A stretch of 64,000 nucleotides of DNA from Alicyclobacillus sp. SO9 (GTDB lineage Bacteria > Bacillota > Bacilli > Alicyclobacillales > Alicyclobacillaceae), in contig NZ_CP066339.1 in assembly GCF_016406125.1 (NCBI RefSeq), forward strand, positions 2,108,001-2,172,000, in the 5' to 3' direction. Numbering within the stretch: the first letter of the stretch is position 1; each line of letters begins with the position of its first letter. A program made the translations under genes and the position numbers. This document shows, piece after piece, positions 33,881 through 42,653 of this stretch. Under the pieces are notes generated by a model, which was not told where the DNA came from, did no database searches, and saw only the letters and a list, made by a program, of their open reading frames with translations.

Positions 33881-35158
33881 GTGTTTAGAAACAGTTCGAA
33901 TGACGGGGGAAATAACCGGACAAGTGTTCAAACAGTTTTGAAATGGGGAGGCACCTTCGTCCTGGCGGCCGCAGTAGGTGCAGGAACCACTTTGTGGGGG
34001 TGGTCACATTTTCGAGCAAACGCGGCTGTGATGACGCCGTCTGTTGCAACGGCACAGCAGACTTCGACACCGCAAAATTCAATTACTTTGAAGACGCCTT
34101 CTCCAAATTGGGTTACGAGTGTCGTGAAGAAAGTAAAACCTGCTGTCATGGGGGTCGTGAATTACACGAAACAGACGAACTTCTTTTCCCAAAAGAGTCA
34201 GCTTAAGCCTTACGGAGTCGGCTCAGGTGTGCTTTTCTACAAGAATAAGAAGTATGGATATCTCGTAACGAACCATCATGTCGTTGCTGGGGCGGCGAAA
34301 GTCTCTGTTGTTACGGTAGGCGGGGTTCACCTCCAGGCACATGTGGTCGGGTCCGATCCGTTCACAGACCTGGCTGTGGTCCGCGTGCCCCTCCAAAAGA
34401 TAAAGAATGTCCCTGTTGTACAATTTGCCAACTCATCGAAAATAGAGGCGGGTCAACCTGTTGTGGCGATTGGAAACCCGATGGGACTAGCCTTCCAGGA
34501 TTCCGTCACCTCAGGCATTGTCAGCGCAAAGCAGAGAACGATGCCCGTGCAAACAGAGAGCAGTCATCAAACCTTGGATTACCAATCTGAGATTCAGACG
34601 GATGCGCCAATCAACCCTGGTAACAGCGGGGGTCCGCTGTTAAATCAAAATGGAAAGATCATTGGTATCAACGATAATAAAATTGTAGCACAAGGTTTTT
34701 CGAATATGGGTTTTGCCATTCCCGCAAATGAAGTAAAGCAGATAGCGGATGAAATCTTAAAGACCGGACATGTTGTTCACTCTGAAATTGGGATTGACGG
34801 CTATCCGTTAAGTGCAGTTCCTGTCTCCATGCGTCCTAACGTACCTGTCAATCAAGGTGTGTGGATAAGTGCCGTAAATTCCTCTAAGGCGAAGAGCTCA
34901 GGGCTGAAGCGCGGTGATGTGATTGTTTCCATTGACGGGCACGCCGTCACTGGTACTGCGGGCCTTCGTACCTACGTGTTTCAAAAGAATCCGGGGCAGA
35001 AGGTGACACTGACCATCTATCGCGGGCAGCATAAGATGAAGCTGCACGTTACATTACAAAAATACAAGATGGTGAAACAGTCGAGTACAAGCTCGTCATC
35101 GAGTACACAGCAAGGAGATCCACTGAACCCCTTCTCAGCACCAGGAATGTTTGGGTGA
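33881..35158 (+). CDS. HtrA/DegP-like membrane-anchored serine protease
   Basis: A 425-residue HtrA-family protease. GTG 33881 follows GGAGGG. The N-terminus is cytosolic, then one membrane anchor (TFVLAAAVGAGTTLWGW, residues 24-40), a linker, and the trypsin-like domain. The catalytic residues are His in TNHHVVAGA near 131, Asp in DPFTDLAVV near 163 and Ser in NPGNSGGPLL near 248. One PDZ domain follows (about 300-390: GVWISAVNSSKAKSSGLKRG, quoted within limit; DVIVSIDGHAV), then a serine-rich tail. It would degrade misfolded extracytoplasmic proteins. A strong hairpin ends the transcript. Confidence 0.93.
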   Translation: MFRNSSNDGGNNRTSVQTVLKWGGTFVLAAAVGAGTTLWGWSHFRANAAVMTPSVATAQQTSTPQNSITLKTPSPNWVTSVVKKVKPAVMGVVNYTKQTNFFSQKSQLKPYGVGSGVLFYKNKKYGYLVTNHHVVAGAAKVSVVTVGGVHLQAHVVGSDPFTDLAVVRVPLQKIKNVPVVQFANSSKIEAGQPVVAIGNPMGLAFQDSVTSGIVSAKQRTMPVQTESSHQTLDYQSEIQTDAPINPGNSGGPLLNQNGKIIGINDNKIVAQGFSNMGFAIPANEVKQIADEILKTGHVVHSEIGIDGYPLSAVPVSMRPNVPVNQGVWISAVNSSKAKSSGLKRGDVIVSIDGHAVTGTAGLRTYVFQKNPGQKVTLTIYRGQHKMKLHVTLQKYKMVKQSSTSSSSSTQQGDPLNPFSAPGMFG

Positions 35159-35181
35159 TACAGTGTGATTGTGTAAGACAT

Positions 35182-35214
35182 AATTGGGGCTGCACAAGAG
35201 GTGCAGCCCCAATT
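35182..35214. terminator. 14-bp perfect hairpin after htrA
   Basis: AATTGGGGCTGCAC / GTGCAGCCCCAATT with loop AAGAG, then TATTCT. Serves htrA and probably the convergent fdhA. Confidence 0.8.
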
Positions 35215-35256
35215 TATTCTTTGCGGCATACGTGTACGCCTCAATGCCAGTAAAAC

Positions 35257-36510
35257 CTAGTTATTTGCGAATGCCGCTGTGTGGTCCGGGTGGTGCTGCC
35301 GAACAAGCCCGTGGGGGTCGAGCACAAACTTTCGGGCCACACCTTTATCGAAATCACGATATCCTTGTGGAGCATGACTCAGGTCCACAACTGTTGCGTT
35401 CACAGCCTTTGCGATTTGAGCACGCCCGCTGAGGATAGAGTTCATGAGTTGCCGGTGGTAGCGCATCACCGGCGTCTGTCCTGTGACGAAGTGATGAGCT
35501 TTGGCCCAGCCCAGTCCAATGCGAATTTTCAGCGAGCCGACTTTGGCGTCGTCGTCTTTGGCACCCGGATCGCCAGTAACGTACAGACCTGGAATACCCA
35601 GGCGGCCTCCGGCCCTGGTCACGTCCATGATGGAGTTTAGTACGGTCGCAGGTGCTTCTGTATGGTTTTTGCCGTGACCGTGCGCTTCAAATCCAACGCA
35701 GTCGACTGCACAATCCACTTCAGGAGTCCCGAGTATTTGCTCGATTTGCTCTCCGAGGTCGTCGTGTTCAGTTAAATTAACGGTCTCGCAACCGAAGCTC
35801 CTCGCCTGTTCCAGTCTGACCTCGTTCAGGTCTCCGACAATAACCACAGATGCTCCCAACAGTTGTGCAGAGTGAGCGGCCGCTAATCCGACGGGACCCG
35901 CTCCAGCAATATAAACGGTCGATCCCGTTGTGACCCCAGCACTGACAGCCCCGTGATATCCTGTTGGGAAAATGTCTGAGAGCATAGCGAGATCCAGTAT
36001 CTTTTCCATGGCCTGGTCCTTATCTGGAAACTTTAACAGTTGGAAGTCTGCATAGGGCACCATCACATATTCTGCTTGGCCGCCTACCCAACCGCCCATG
36101 TCTACATAACCGTAGGCAGAACCAGGGCGGTCTGGGTTGACATTCAGGCAGATGTGAGTGTCGCCTTCCTTACAGGTCCGACAGCGTCCGCAGGCGATGT
36201 TGAACGGGACGGAAACGAGATCGCCCGTCTTGATAAACTCGACATCCCGTCCGGTCTCAATCACTTCTCCGGTGATTTCGTGTCCGAGAACCAGCCCTTC
36301 AGGGGCTGTTGTGCGACCGCGTACCATATGTTGATCGCTTCCGCAAATGTTTGTGGAAACCACCTTTAGAATCACCCCGTGTTCACATTTACGCCCTACA
36401 TTCAACGGGTTGACGCCGGGACCGTCTTTTAGAACCAGCTCAGGATAGTCGATTGATTCGACGCCGACTCTTCCTGCACCCTTGTACACAACAGCGCGGT
36501 TTCCTGACAT
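35257..36510 (-). CDS. fdhA: glutathione-independent formaldehyde dehydrogenase (zinc ADH family)
   Basis: A 417-residue zinc-containing dehydrogenase of the Pseudomonas putida formaldehyde dehydrogenase type. The catalytic zinc cysteine is in STNICGSDQHMVRGRT near residue 56, followed by LGHEITGEVIETG; structural zinc cysteines are in ACGRCRTCKEGDTHIC near 107-120. The NAD site is IAGAGPVGLAAAHSAQLLG near 205. The extra segment VDCVGFEAHGHGKN and the long C-terminal insertion separate it from ordinary ADHs. It oxidises formaldehyde to formate using tightly bound NAD. ATG 36510 has GGAGGTG. The divergent regulator at 36695 probably controls it, and the formate dehydrogenase at 42654 could take the product. 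Confidence 0.9.
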   Translation of the reverse strand: MSGNRAVVYKGAGRVGVESIDYPELVLKDGPGVNPLNVGRKCEHGVILKVVSTNICGSDQHMVRGRTTAPEGLVLGHEITGEVIETGRDVEFIKTGDLVSVPFNIACGRCRTCKEGDTHICLNVNPDRPGSAYGYVDMGGWVGGQAEYVMVPYADFQLLKFPDKDQAMEKILDLAMLSDIFPTGYHGAVSAGVTTGSTVYIAGAGPVGLAAAHSAQLLGASVVIVGDLNEVRLEQARSFGCETVNLTEHDDLGEQIEQILGTPEVDCAVDCVGFEAHGHGKNHTEAPATVLNSIMDVTRAGGRLGIPGLYVTGDPGAKDDDAKVGSLKIRIGLGWAKAHHFVTGQTPVMRYHRQLMNSILSGRAQIAKAVNATVVDLSHAPQGYRDFDKGVARKFVLDPHGLVRQHHPDHTAAFANN

Positions 36511-36604
36511 GTTGGCACCTCCAGAGTTTTGATGTGTGTTACAGTAAGTACAAAAGCATCTTATGATGAGTAAGTATTTCGAACAATGAGAAAACGGTTA
36601 CTTT

Positions 36605-36632
36605 ATGCACACGCATAATTTATTTTGTGCAT
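36605..36632. promoter_or_regulatory. inverted repeat between fdhA and the PucR-type regulator
   Basis: ATGCACA (36605-36611) and TGTGCAT (36626-36632) are perfect inverted copies with centres 21 bases apart, two helical turns, in the 184-base divergent intergenic region. Candidate operator for the regulator at 36695. Confidence 0.4.
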
Positions 36633-36694
36633 CCATACAAAACGAGTAGGACTGTTGGACAGGACCTTCTTATTTTGAAAGGGGATGGTGTCAT

Positions 36695-37894
36695 ATGGAT
36701 GAAACTGTGTCGTCTTCAACTGCGCAAAGACGTGTTTCCAGGCATCATGAGCGCGAGTTCTTTACAGCCATTCAGAGGGGCCGCGACCTGGCTGCTGATT
36801 TGGATAAAGCAGTATTAAAACTCCACCAGCGCTTCCCTCATTCAATTCTCATTCTTGAGGACCAGACTGGCTGGCCCGTGAGAACCTTTGGAAACGACGA
36901 AGAGGTTAAGCGAACAGGTGACGAATGGAAGCGGGTTCCACTCCTGTTTAACAACCACCAGTTTGGATGTATTCGCTACATGGGTGCTGTCGGAAAGCTT
37001 TCTAATATGGACGTAATAGAGATTGTACTGAGCCTTATAGAAATAGAGCACTGGGCAGAGGTTGAGAGTGAGCGCAGGGGAGAAAAAGTACAAAGACTGC
37101 TCTCTGAAGGTGTAACCGAAAGTGTGACACGGCTTCTTTCCCTCTGCGGTCTGGTTGAATCCTGCGGGTATATTCTGGTGGCGATGGAGCTCAGCACGAA
37201 AGCCGATAAGTTTTTGCACATGGATGAGCTCAGAAAATTTATGCTGGCCCGGTTGTGGAGATACGAATCAACGATGGATTTCATAGCCTTTCGACAAGGT
37301 GGACTGATTGGAATTTTTCCTGGAGAACTGGAGGACAGAAAGAAGTGGGAAGAAACTGTTGAAGACTGTATTGTTCAGTGGAATCACTATCAAGAACGTC
37401 AGTCAAGTCCGCTTGCGATGGAAGTTCACGCATGTGTCTCCTTTGTTGAGTCGCTGCATCAGTTAGACAACGGAATTCGCAGAATTGATGCTACCTTGCA
37501 GTTGGCTGACAAGTGGAATCTATCAGGTTTAATACGCCCGCGGTTCAGCCGTACACTCACAACGGACATGCTCTGCAACCTCGCGGACCGCCAAATCCTC
37601 GAAATGGTAGAGGGCACCCTTGGAGCACTTCGGGCCGCAGAGAATGAAGAACTCCTTCAGACCTTGCGCATCTATCTGCTATTCAATCAAAATGCTGCCC
37701 AGACGGCAAGAGCACTGTATATTCATCGCAATACACTCCTCTACCGCATCAAAAACATAGAAGAAATTCTTGGGTTAAATCTGCGGAACACAGCTCAACT
37801 GTCAGCCGTTTGGTTTGCTCTTGAAGGGCTCGAATTTCTGGAATCCTCCGGTCTTGGGAAGAATCTCAACGGCAAGGACGCTCAGCGTCAGTAA
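36695..37894 (+). CDS. PucR/CdaR-type transcriptional regulator
   Basis: A 399-residue regulator. The C-terminal PucR-type helix-turn-helix is clear: TLRIYLLFNQNAAQTARAL, YIHRNTLLYRIKNIEEILG, residues about 325-365. The central region (180-290) resembles the GGDEF-like domain of CdaR proteins (FIAFRQGGLIGIFPGE). The N-terminal 130 residues form a sensor-like part with LILEDQTGWPVRTFG. ATG 36695 follows AAAGGGG. Divergent orientation to fdhA suggests it senses an aldehyde or related signal and controls fdhA. Confidence 0.85.
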   Translation: MDETVSSSTAQRRVSRHHEREFFTAIQRGRDLAADLDKAVLKLHQRFPHSILILEDQTGWPVRTFGNDEEVKRTGDEWKRVPLLFNNHQFGCIRYMGAVGKLSNMDVIEIVLSLIEIEHWAEVESERRGEKVQRLLSEGVTESVTRLLSLCGLVESCGYILVAMELSTKADKFLHMDELRKFMLARLWRYESTMDFIAFRQGGLIGIFPGELEDRKKWEETVEDCIVQWNHYQERQSSPLAMEVHACVSFVESLHQLDNGIRRIDATLQLADKWNLSGLIRPRFSRTLTTDMLCNLADRQILEMVEGTLGALRAAENEELLQTLRIYLLFNQNAAQTARALYIHRNTLLYRIKNIEEILGLNLRNTAQLSAVWFALEGLEFLESSGLGKNLNGKDAQRQ

Positions 37895-38022
37895 CACCGT
37901 CTTCTCCACAACTTCTCCACATCATTTACATCATATCTTCATAAATAACCTGCTTCCGCCAACTAGACTAAATGTGTCAGGGACAGGCAACTTGTTACTA
38001 AATGGTGTAAGGAGGCAATGGT

Positions 38023-39465
38023 GTGGAAACAGAGCAGTCGACGCAGAGAAATGAGGAATTATATCTTACTAAGAAAGCATGGTGGAAACGACCCTTTCCC
38101 TGGATTGCAGTGGTGATTGTACTTGCCGGCGGGGGTACTTATGCAGTCGTCCGTCAACACACGAAAAAAACTGCGGCCCCTTTGTATCAAATCCGATATA
38201 TTCAGGCCCGCACTGGAACCGTAGCACAAACCGTCAGTATTTCCGGAACGCTTGAGCCCATAAATCAAGCGACGGTGTCCGCCAGCGGAACGTTACAGTC
38301 TGTCTCCGTAAAAGTGGGGCAGAAGGTGAAGGAAGGTCAAGTCATTGCTCACATGGACACCAGCAGTCTTGATTTGCAGTTGGAACTGGCGAAAGCGCAG
38401 CTGGCCAGCGCTGATGCCAAACTGGCACAGGCAAATGAGACAACAACCACGACAGTTAAAGGGAAAACCCAGACGACGCAGCCGAATCCCAATGTAGTTG
38501 CAGAGGACCAAGCGTCTGTCGACCAAGCGAATGCAAAGGTTGTGTCCATTGAAAATCAGATTGCTGCCTGTACAGTCAAGAGCCCGATAGCAGGCACAGT
38601 CATGACAGTCGCAAACCCCGCCTCTACCAGCACTGTTACAATCAGCACGACGAGCAGCGGTTCCGGTTCCTCCGGCGCCAAAGGCGGCAACTCCTCGAGT
38701 AAAAGCATTGCTTCCATTACGGATTTGTCTTCGTCGGACTTTGAAGTTCAGGCCAACGTAGCACAGGCAGATGTTTCAAAAATTCATCCAGGTCAAAGAG
38801 CGGACATTTCGATGTCGTCAATTCATGGACCAAGGCTGGTTGGAACCGTCGAGAGTCTGCAGTTGATTCCGCACACTTCCAGCGGTGTGACTACATACCC
38901 GGTAATCGTCAAAGTGAATAAACCGGCAGGGTCCGGTGTGACGATGCTCCCGGGAGCCAACGTATCGGTTGTCATTGTGGAGAAACAGGCAAGAAATGTT
39001 GTGACCGTGCCCACGGCTGCTCTGGTCCAGCGTCGCGGCCAAGTAGGTGTCTACGAAAAAACAACAGGCAGTTCTTCTGCCAATGGCAGAACGACATCGG
39101 GGTCTGCTTCAGGCACTCAAACCTCAAAGGGCGGCACGCGGGGGCATTCGTCTAATTCTCAGTTCGCGGCACCGGCCAATCTCCAGTTCCACCCAGTTAC
39201 TGTAGGGTTGTACGGAGGCAATACGGTTCAGATCAAGAACGGGCTTCAAGCAGGGCAGCAAGTAGCGCTCGTTCTTCCCTCATCCAGTCAATCGAGCAGT
39301 ACGGGAAGTAGTGCGGGGAGACGCGGCTTTGGCCTGGGCGGCGGTTTTGCCCGGTTTGCAGGAGGAGGACTAGGCGGAGGCAGAAGGTTTGCCGGCGGAG
39401 GGACTAGAGGCAGTCGCGGCGGGGGTAAGGCTGGCGGCGGGAAGTCCGGAGGTGGCAATGGATGA
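38023..39465 (+). CDS. MacA-like membrane fusion protein with glycine-rich tail
   Basis: A 480-residue periplasmic-adaptor-type protein, first gene of a macA-macB operon. There is an N-terminal membrane anchor (WIAVVIVLAGGGTYAVV, residues 28-44), then lipoyl-like half-motifs SGTLEPINQATVSASGTL and GQKVKEGQVIAHMDTS, a helical hairpin (LELAKAQLASADAKLAQAN), then the beta-barrel (DFEVQANVAQADVSKIHPG). The last 45 residues are almost only glycine, arginine and alanine. GTG 38023 has AAGGAGG. It should link the transporter to an extracellular substrate, as YknX-type proteins do in Gram-positives. Confidence 0.88.
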   Translation: METEQSTQRNEELYLTKKAWWKRPFPWIAVVIVLAGGGTYAVVRQHTKKTAAPLYQIRYIQARTGTVAQTVSISGTLEPINQATVSASGTLQSVSVKVGQKVKEGQVIAHMDTSSLDLQLELAKAQLASADAKLAQANETTTTTVKGKTQTTQPNPNVVAEDQASVDQANAKVVSIENQIAACTVKSPIAGTVMTVANPASTSTVTISTTSSGSGSSGAKGGNSSSKSIASITDLSSSDFEVQANVAQADVSKIHPGQRADISMSSIHGPRLVGTVESLQLIPHTSSGVTTYPVIVKVNKPAGSGVTMLPGANVSVVIVEKQARNVVTVPTAALVQRRGQVGVYEKTTGSSSANGRTTSGSASGTQTSKGGTRGHSSNSQFAAPANLQFHPVTVGLYGGNTVQIKNGLQAGQQVALVLPSSSQSSSTGSSAGRRGFGLGGGFARFAGGGLGGGRRFAGGGTRGSRGGGKAGGGKSGGGNG

Positions 39466-40193
39466 AACCCGTGATTGAGCTGCAGAAGGTGTCCAAGCGT
39501 TATGACAACGGACCCATGTCGTTTTATGCGGTCAAAGATGTGGATTTGCGCATTGAATCAGGCGAATTTGTAGCTATCATGGGTCCGTCCGGTTCGGGGA
39601 AATCAACCATGATGCATTTAATGGGGTTGCTTGACGTGCCGACCTCAGGCAACATCCTCGTTGACGGGATTTCCACGTCAGTCTTGACTGAGAAATCGCT
39701 GTCGCGCCTGCGGAACAAAAAACTGGGATTTGTTTTTCAAAGCTACAATCTGCTTAGCCGAACCTCAGCTCTCGAGAACATCTCTTTGCCGCTTTGGTAT
39801 GCTCGACAATCCCCGGCACACACGGAGGCTTTGGCAGCCCGAGCGATGAAAAGAGTGGGGATAAATCCTGTAACCAAAGGTCGCAACCATCCAAATCAGT
39901 TGTCAGGCGGACAACAACAGCGGATTGCCATTGCGCGTGCAATTGTAACAGAGCCCAGCTTAATTTTGGCAGACGAACCTACGGGGAACTTGGACAGTCA
40001 CTCCACGGATGAGATACTGGCCTTGTTTCAGTCGCTCAACGACGAAGGCACCACAGTGGTTCTTGTCACACATGAAGACTATGTGGGACAGCACGCTAAA
40101 CGAATTATCCGTTTTCGAGACGGACACATAGAGAAGCAAGAACGGGTGGAGAATCCACTGCGTGCGAAAGAGGGGGCGGTTGTGTGGGAGTAG
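39462..40193 (+). CDS. MacB/LolD-type ABC transporter ATPase
   Basis: A 243-residue ATPase. Walker A is [15 protein letters not shown] near residues 40-54, the Q-loop is [17 protein letters not shown], the signature [14 protein letters not shown] near 148, Walker [14 protein letters not shown] near 168, switch histidine VLVTHE near 203. The LDVPTSG and ENISLPL elements are typical of MacB/LolD/YknY ATPases. ATG 39462 overlaps the macA-like stop (ATGA) and its end overlaps the permease by 10 bases, so all three genes are coupled. Confidence 0.94.
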   Translation: MKPVIELQKVSKRYDNGPMSFYAVKDVDLRIESGEFVAIMGPSGSGKSTMMHLMGLLDVPTSGNILVDGISTSVLTEKSLSRLRNKKLGFVFQSYNLLSRTSALENISLPLWYARQSPAHTEALAARAMKRVGINPVTKGRNHPNQLSGGQQQRIAIARAIVTEPSLILADEPTGNLDSHSTDEILALFQSLNDEGTTVVLVTHEDYVGQHAKRIIRFRDGHIEKQERVENPLRAKEGAVVWE

Positions 40194-41392
40194 GAAGAGT
40201 TTTAAAGACAGCTTTCTCAAGCCTGTGGCACAATCCGCTGCGAACGGCGCTAACTCTGCTCGGAATCATTATTGGTGTGGCCGCAGTCGTAGCTTTAATG
40301 AGTATCGGCAGCGCAACGACGAGCAGCGTGACGTCGAGAATTCAAGGGCTGGGCACGAATTTGCTGGTAATCTCTCCTGGACAGTCCGTGCAAAACGGCG
40401 TTAGTCAAGGACTTGGCACCGCACCGCTCACTTCAAAAGATGTGACAGCCCTGGAAAACAGCAAAGACTTTGCAAATGTGGCTCCGGATGCAACGACGAG
40501 ATTGCAGGTGCTGTACGGTGCAACAAACTATCGGACTGTCATTGAAGGCAGCACCATTGCACTTCCTGCTGTACGAAATCTAAAGATGGCGAGAGGGCGT
40601 TTCTTCAATTTGGAGGAGCAAAGGGCGAAGGGGAACGTAGGCGTCATCGGATCGACCGCGGCTCAGAACATCTTTGGTAATGCGAACCCTGTAGGCAAGA
40701 CGGTATGGATTAACGGATTGTCGTTTCGAATTATTGGAGAGCTCCAATCGCAAGGGTCATCAGGTCCAACCAACAGGGACGACAAAATCATTGTTCCTCT
40801 TACCACGTTGCAAGCCCGACTGACGGGTACAACAAATCCGAGTACAATCTACCTTTCTGCAAAGAATGGACAGAGTATGACTGCGGCACAGAATCAGGCA
40901 ACACTGATTTTGCGACAGAGTCATGGACTAGGCTTTACACAGTCTAATGACTTCACGATTACAAATCAGGCCTCTTTGCTAAATACCCTGCAGGGTGTAT
41001 CCAAAACCATGGAAGGATTTCTCGGTGGCATAGCTGGAATCTCACTGATTGTCGGCGGCATTGGTATCATGAACATTATGCTTGTCTCAGTTACTGAGCG
41101 CACTCGGGAAATTGGACTGCGTAAGGCCCTTGGCGCAACCAAGGGAACCATCCTGCGGCAATTTCTCGTCGAGAGTGCGCTGGTAGGGATTATTGGAGGT
41201 TTTATTGGGATAGGACTCGGAAGCGGTGCAGGGATTGCTATCGGTAACGTGATGAAGACTCCCGTTCAAATCAGTTTAACAGCCGTCTGGATCTCGTTTG
41301 TGGTATCGCTGGTTGTAGGACTTGTCTTCGGCATCTATCCGGCGTTCCGCGCAGCTTGGTTATCACCCATTGACGCATTACGGTTTGAGTAG
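40184..41392 (+). CDS. MacB/YknZ-type ABC transporter permease
   Basis: A 402-residue MacB-family permease of four membrane helices: an N-terminal helix (LTLLGIIIGVAAVVALMSIG), a large extracytoplasmic MacB-PCD domain (residues 45-275) and a C-terminal FtsX-like domain with three helices (IAGISLIVGGIGIMNIM, TERTREIGLRKALGATK). GTG 40184 lies within the ATPase gene. With the two upstream genes it forms a tripartite-like exporter resembling YknXYZ, which protects some bacilli from toxic peptides. A long hairpin ends the operon. Confidence 0.92.
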   Translation: MGVGRVLKTAFSSLWHNPLRTALTLLGIIIGVAAVVALMSIGSATTSSVTSRIQGLGTNLLVISPGQSVQNGVSQGLGTAPLTSKDVTALENSKDFANVAPDATTRLQVLYGATNYRTVIEGSTIALPAVRNLKMARGRFFNLEEQRAKGNVGVIGSTAAQNIFGNANPVGKTVWINGLSFRIIGELQSQGSSGPTNRDDKIIVPLTTLQARLTGTTNPSTIYLSAKNGQSMTAAQNQATLILRQSHGLGFTQSNDFTITNQASLLNTLQGVSKTMEGFLGGIAGISLIVGGIGIMNIMLVSVTERTREIGLRKALGATKGTILRQFLVESALVGIIGGFIGIGLGSGAGIAIGNVMKTPVQISLTAVWISFVVSLVVGLVFGIYPAFRAAWLSPIDALRFE

Positions 41393-41469
41393 GACATCTA
41401 TTTCCCATGGCTTGTTGAGAAACTGTTGAGCTGCTGAGCACGCAACTGGGTTGCCCGCCCTAACCGGCT

Positions 41470-41509
41470 GAAAGGAACTTTGGAGCAACGTGGCTCTAAA
41501 GTTCCTTTC
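41470..41509. terminator. 17-bp hairpin closing the macAB-like operon
   Basis: Arms 41470-41486 and 41493-41509 pair with a single G-T, loop AACGTG, ending in CTTTC. Also lies downstream of the convergent DoxX gene. Confidence 0.7.
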
Positions 41510-41574
41510 TGTGTTGTGATGAGATTCAACTGTCACGGTTCGCAACGATGCTGAAGCGAAGACCGAGCACTCTA

Positions 41575-42156
41575 TTACATGGCAGAGGTTTTACCGCTGT
41601 TGCCGTTACCGCTTCCAAGGGTTGTACGGCCGAGCAATTCCTTGCCTTTTGTATAGCGAAGATATCCGTCAAAGCCAATTAAGCTTACATATCTCGGGAA
41701 TTGCAGCCAGACGATATCGGTCACCAGATAACCAAAGTTGTTAGCCGCACCTGCTGCAGCGTACTGCAGGTTCAAGAAGATGGCTGCGACAAGAGCCCAC
41801 ACCACGCCAAACCCAAAGAAGATAAGAACGCCAATGGCCATTTCGAAGAAAACAACCATAAAATCAACGAAACCGCCAAGGTTCAGGAAAATGTGATTTG
41901 CAAACCAAACGAGAAGGTTATTAAGATGAAGCGGATCAGGCCCGTGAGAATGTTGAATGCTGTTGACCATTCCTTTAATGAGACCGCCGGAGTTGAACTT
42001 GCCGTCTGTAAGCCATCCTTCTTTGACCATTTTGTCCCAGCCGGCCTTAAACCAATCCCAGCCAAAGACAAGTCTGCATATGGTAAAGACGACAACCACG
42101 ATTGCGTTCCACCAGCTCTTTTTTAGCTCTGCTGTTACGGCTTCAATATAACTCAT
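41575..42156 (-). CDS. DoxX-family membrane protein
   Basis: A 193-residue membrane protein with four helices. The start ATG 42156 has GGGAGGGG. FGWDWFKAGWDKM near residues 31-43 is the W-x-F-x-x-G-W-x-K signature of the DoxX/DoxD group. Later helices contain FVDFMVVFFEMAIGVLIFFG and the loop LQYAAAGAANNFG. Such proteins include subunits of thiosulfate:quinone oxidoreductase and uncharacterised quinone-linked proteins. The soluble C-terminus is short and glycine/serine-rich. A second, shorter DoxX gene lies at 56395. Confidence 0.8.
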   Translation of the reverse strand: MSYIEAVTAELKKSWWNAIVVVVFTICRLVFGWDWFKAGWDKMVKEGWLTDGKFNSGGLIKGMVNSIQHSHGPDPLHLNNLLVWFANHIFLNLGGFVDFMVVFFEMAIGVLIFFGFGVVWALVAAIFLNLQYAAAGAANNFGYLVTDIVWLQFPRYVSLIGFDGYLRYTKGKELLGRTTLGSGNGNSGKTSAM

Positions 42157-42653
42157 TTCTTACCCCTCCCAAATGTAGATAAGGTTCATATGATAGCGGT
42201 GCAACAAAGCGAATGTGTTAGCTATTTATTAGAATCACATTTCGCTTAAGTCACTTTCCGCTATATAGTTTCTCTCTAAATTCCTCAATTTCCAATGGCG
42301 GAAAATGCTCATTTTACGGGTAGCTCAAAAATTACCTCCCGGGAGTATAGGAACAACAAGCATACTTGAGCGCTTGATATAGGACCTATTAGCTAGCCAG
42401 GACTATGGTGCTGAATGAGTAATTTTGATGGTGAACATAGTTGACCGATGATGACATATGGTCCTTATCACTCTTTTTAGTAATGCGCAGCACAAATAAC
42501 TTGACTATTTTGACACTAAGGACGCAAAGTGTTACGTTTAGTGACATACGGACTTACTTTTTGTTTGTGAGTGCGGGCGCACAGCTGAGTCAAAGCCTCA
42601 TTCATTCTGCCTCAGATTGGGTATAAGTTCTATATTCTGGGAGGTGGGTTAAG
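42157..42653 (+). other. 497-base region upstream of the formate dehydrogenase operon
   Basis: No gene. TGACACTAA (42511-42519) and TTAGTGACA (42538-42546) form an imperfect inverted repeat, a possible operator. The region between the divergent DoxX and dehydrogenase genes is AT-rich. Confidence 0.35.
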
